NCBI GenBank assembly: GCA_022760475.1
Contig: JALEFZ010000070.1
Location: 27,803 to 91,802, forward strand
Direction: 5' to 3'
Length of the DNA: 64,000 nucleotides
From: Bacteroidia bacterium
GTDB taxonomy: Bacteria > Bacteroidota > Bacteroidia > J057
The stretch's first letter is position 1, and each line of letters opens with the position of its first letter. The translations under genes were made by a program, and so were the position numbers. The notes under the pieces are model-generated. The model saw only the letters and a program-made list of their open reading frames with translations, was not told where the DNA came from and made no database searches. This document shows positions 61,723-64,000 of the stretch, one piece after another.

Positions 61723-62822
61723 AGGTACCCTTTGTAGACCTTTATGCCCAGTACCTAAGCATCAAGGAGGAAATAGATCAGGCGATTGCCCAAACCATAA
61801 AGAACACCTCTTTCATTGGGGGAAAAGATGCCCGTGAGTTTGAAGCGCAGTTTGCCGATTATGTAGGCCAGAAGCATTGTATTGCGGTAGGTAACGGGAC
61901 GGATTCCCTGGAAATTCTCCTTCAGGCCTACGAAATTGGTCCGGGAGATGAGGTGATTGTTCCGGTACATACCTGGATTTCGACGGCAGAAGTTGTTTCC
62001 TCAGCTGGGGCAATCCCGGTATTCGTTGACACCGATCCTGATCATTATACCATAAGGGTGGATGAAATCGAGGCCAAAATCAATGAAAGAACAAAGGCGA
62101 TCATGCCTGTTCATCTCTTTGGTATGCCGGCTGACATGGACCCCATCATGGAGTTGGCGAAAAAGCATAAGCTCATTGTGATTGAAGATGCAGCCCAGGC
62201 CCACGGAGCTACCTATAAAGGTAAAAAGGTTGGAAACTTCGGCCATGCAGTATCCTTTAGTTTTTATCCTGGGAAAAATCTTGGAGCTTATGGCGATGCT
62301 GGAGGTATCCTTACCAATGACGATGAAATCGCAAGGCGATGCAGAATGATTGCCAACCATGGGCAGTTGAGTAAGCATGACCATCAAATGATCGGAAGAA
62401 ACAGCCGCCTTGATGGCATGCAAGGTGCCATCCTCAAGGCAAAATTGCCTTACCTGGATCGCTGGATCGCCCTGCGTCAGCAGCATGCCCAAAGCTATAC
62501 GGAACTCCTTTCTGGCATTCCCGGACTGAAACTTCCGGAAGTGGCCAAAGATTGTACCCATGTATGGCATTTGTATGTAATCCAGCATGAAAAAAGAGAT
62601 GAAATAAAGGAAAAATTGAAGGGAAAAGACATCTCAACAGGCATTCATTATCCACACCCATTGAGCCTTGTACCTGCTTACGCCCATTTGGGTTATAAGA
62701 AAGAGGATACACCCAAGGCAGTGGATTATTTGCCCCGAATCTTGTCCATGCCCATTTACCCTGAAATGACAGAAGAGATCATAAATTACGTTGTTACTGA
62801 GCTTAAAGCATCACTTGGATGA
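61719..62822 (+). CDS. DegT/DnrJ/EryC1 aminotransferase, WbpE/WlbC-like
   Basis: This 367-aa PLP enzyme has FVDLYAQYLSIKEEIDQAI at the N-terminus, GTDSLEILLQAYEIGPGDEV for cofactor binding, and the lysine in SFYPGKNLGAYGDAGG (Lys186). In the WbpB-E-D pathway it adds an amino group at C3 of the keto sugar from glutamate. The last gene of the trio, it overlaps the next glycosyltransferase by 4 bp (ATGA). UDP-GlcNAc dehydrogenase (WbpA) and 2-epimerase (WbpI) genes are not in the window. Confidence 0.9.
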   Translation: MKVPFVDLYAQYLSIKEEIDQAIAQTIKNTSFIGGKDAREFEAQFADYVGQKHCIAVGNGTDSLEILLQAYEIGPGDEVIVPVHTWISTAEVVSSAGAIPVFVDTDPDHYTIRVDEIEAKINERTKAIMPVHLFGMPADMDPIMELAKKHKLIVIEDAAQAHGATYKGKKVGNFGHAVSFSFYPGKNLGAYGDAGGILTNDDEIARRCRMIANHGQLSKHDHQMIGRNSRLDGMQGAILKAKLPYLDRWIALRQQHAQSYTELLSGIPGLKLPEVAKDCTHVWHLYVIQHEKRDEIKEKLKGKDISTGIHYPHPLSLVPAYAHLGYKKEDTPKAVDYLPRILSMPIYPEMTEEIINYVVTELKASLG

Positions 62823-64000
62823 GTAAAAAACTCCTGATTGCTTGCTATTATTACCCTCCCTACCCAGGCATTGGAGGCAGAAGAACCGCCAAGTTTGCCA
62901 TGGAATTGGCCAAACAAGGCCACAGGATTTATGTGGTCGGAGCGAAAAATCCTTTTTCCAAGGAGTCAATCTGGACGGAGGAAGCGCGGCATCCCAATAT
63001 CTCCTACCATCCTGTGGAGACACGCTATCCTAAGGTGCTACTGGCTCCTGATGACCGGGACTTGAGGGATGATTCAGTGGTAAATAAATTGGCATTCAGG
63101 CTTAATGTTCTCTATTATAAAAATAGCCAGAAACTCCGCTATTACGATCCTACCTTTAAAATGGAGGAGCCTTATCGGGCGATGCTGAGGGAACTTATTT
63201 CCAAGGAAGAGATTGATAATGTGCTTGTATCTGTTACACCTCATTACTATACGTGGTTTACTGCCAAATTCAAGGAAGAAGAATGCCCTGAATTGAATTT
63301 TATCATTGATTTCAGAGATCCCTGGCTAAGCATGACCAATTATGGGATTCCGGCCATGAGCCCCTCCCAAAGGCAGGCAGAACAGGAAATCATCAAGTAT
63401 ACCATTGGGCAGACGGATGCGATCATCGCACCGAGCGAATTTGTCTTGGACGAGTTTCGGGATTACCTCCCTTCTCAGTCGAAAGCTGTAGAGGTACTTC
63501 ATCCTTATGATCCTGTCCAAATAGCGGAAGTACAACAAGTGGTTAGCTATCAGCGAACTGAAAAAATACGCTTTGTTTATGGAGGGACACTTTACCCGGA
63601 TTTGGCTCCTGCACTGGAGCTTTTGAGGGATGCATTGGATGTATTAAAAAAGCGAAATCTGAATATTTACCAAAAATTAGATTTTGCAATTTATGCTCAT
63701 GAACGAGAGTTCGTTCCACTTTTTGAGGAGCATCGAGAAATCGTTTCGTTCTTTGAGCCCATCGGAAAAGCCATCATGGAGGAAGTCTTCAAAGCCGACT
63801 ACGTAATGATGCTCTATACGGAATACAGCAAGAATTTCCGCTCTACCAAATTTTACGCATACCTTCCTTCTGGTAGGCCATACTTTTACCTCGGTCCGAA
63901 GGGAGACAATTACCGTTTTATCAAAGAAGAAGGAGTAGGTGTAGCCTTCGCCCAAGAGGGTGAGTTACAGGAACTTTTAGGCTTTTTCGAAGGGGTCGAA
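62819..64000 (+). CDS. Glycosyltransferase (GT4-like), 3' end outside the window
   Basis: The frame is open from ATG 62819 to the window edge (394 codons seen). The N-terminus KLLIACYYYPPYPGIGGRRT is typical of GT4 proteins that begin YYPP..GG, followed by ELAKQGHRIYVVGAK. Further on are FIIDFRDPWLSMTNY, DAIIAPSEFVLDEF and FVYGGTLYPDLAP, matching the family. The C-terminal end is missing. It overlaps the aminotransferase stop by 4 bp, so the locus continues to the right. Confidence 0.85.
   Translation, partial: MSKKLLIACYYYPPYPGIGGRRTAKFAMELAKQGHRIYVVGAKNPFSKESIWTEEARHPNISYHPVETRYPKVLLAPDDRDLRDDSVVNKLAFRLNVLYYKNSQKLRYYDPTFKMEEPYRAMLRELISKEEIDNVLVSVTPHYYTWFTAKFKEEECPELNFIIDFRDPWLSMTNYGIPAMSPSQRQAEQEIIKYTIGQTDAIIAPSEFVLDEFRDYLPSQSKAVEVLHPYDPVQIAEVQQVVSYQRTEKIRFVYGGTLYPDLAPALELLRDALDVLKKRNLNIYQKLDFAIYAHEREFVPLFEEHREIVSFFEPIGKAIMEEVFKADYVMMLYTEYSKNFRSTKFYAYLPSGRPYFYLGPKGDNYRFIKEEGVGVAFAQEGELQELLGFFEGVE

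Noticed and set aside
1..64000. tRNA, rRNA, CRISPR arrays and insertion sequences
   Set aside because: I looked for T-loop signatures, rRNA blocks, short repeated spacers and transposase motifs on both strands and saw none; a covariance-model scan would be decisive for tRNAs.

Overview
The window is a 64 kb chromosomal segment from a Bacteroidota bacterium, most likely of the Cytophagales/Flammeovirga-type lineages; the genus cannot be fixed from the sequence alone. The evidence is a C-terminal type IX secretion sorting domain on a giant secreted protein, CarboxypepD_reg-type outer-membrane barrels, the Bacteroidota-specific DUF5606 family, starts mostly without Shine-Dalgarno sequences, and several promoters of the Bacteroidota form TTTG/TTG-N20-23-TAnnTTTG. 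No rRNA, tRNA, CRISPR array, insertion sequence or prophage was seen.

Positions 1-31 kb are mostly housekeeping and cell-envelope genes in short units. They include a truncated propeller-type sensor; a saccharopine-dehydrogenase-like reductase; an outer-membrane barrel; HupE/UreJ; the tRNA hydroxylase TrhO; an M23 peptidase lipoprotein; a Kbp-like BON-LysM protein; an exported C1 peptidase, exported peptide-deformylase-like protein and lipoprotein operon; YidD; a BNR/sialidase-like protein; QueG; the 7TM-HD c-di-AMP phosphodiesterase PgpH; an AraC-type regulator; glutaryl-CoA dehydrogenase; a DUF5606-DUF2231-HMA lipoprotein operon; Lon; an SDR; DinB; DUF3817; a sigma-54 response regulator; and dipeptidyl peptidase IV. 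Two minus-strand terminators about 260 bp apart (28580-28903) bracket a stretch with no obvious protein gene that can fold, which I call as a candidate small RNA.

Positions 31-42 kb hold an unusual HTH-KdsC-like fusion; a DCC thiol oxidoreductase; a SpoU methyltransferase; an S24/XRE regulator whose HTH resembles that of the fusion; a CarboxypepD_reg/thioredoxin-fold protein without CxxC; a response regulator; an ABC ATPase plus membrane-fusion protein without permease genes; and a TPR hybrid histidine kinase with a good promoter.

Positions 42.3-64 kb, running off the right edge, form a co-directional polysaccharide locus. It opens with a winged-helix/nucleotidyltransferase-fold regulator whose putative promoter -7 box lies inside a perfect 9-bp inverted repeat. 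Next are a 1284-aa T9SS cargo protein with three copies of one domain, a PglK-like ABC flippase, four family-4-type glycosyltransferases, an AsnB-type amidotransferase, a glucuronyl C5-epimerase-like protein, a hexapeptide-sulfotransferase fusion, a NodB-like deacetylase, an MBOAT/SGNH-like O-acylation pair, and a WbpB-WbpD-WbpE-like trio for a 2,3-diacetamido uronic acid. Read together, these genes predict an acidic, amino-sugar-rich polysaccharide that is epimerised, deacetylated, sulfated, acylated and possibly amidated. Its modification logic recalls heparan sulfate maturation. This is the most interesting system in the window; the product chemistry is inference.
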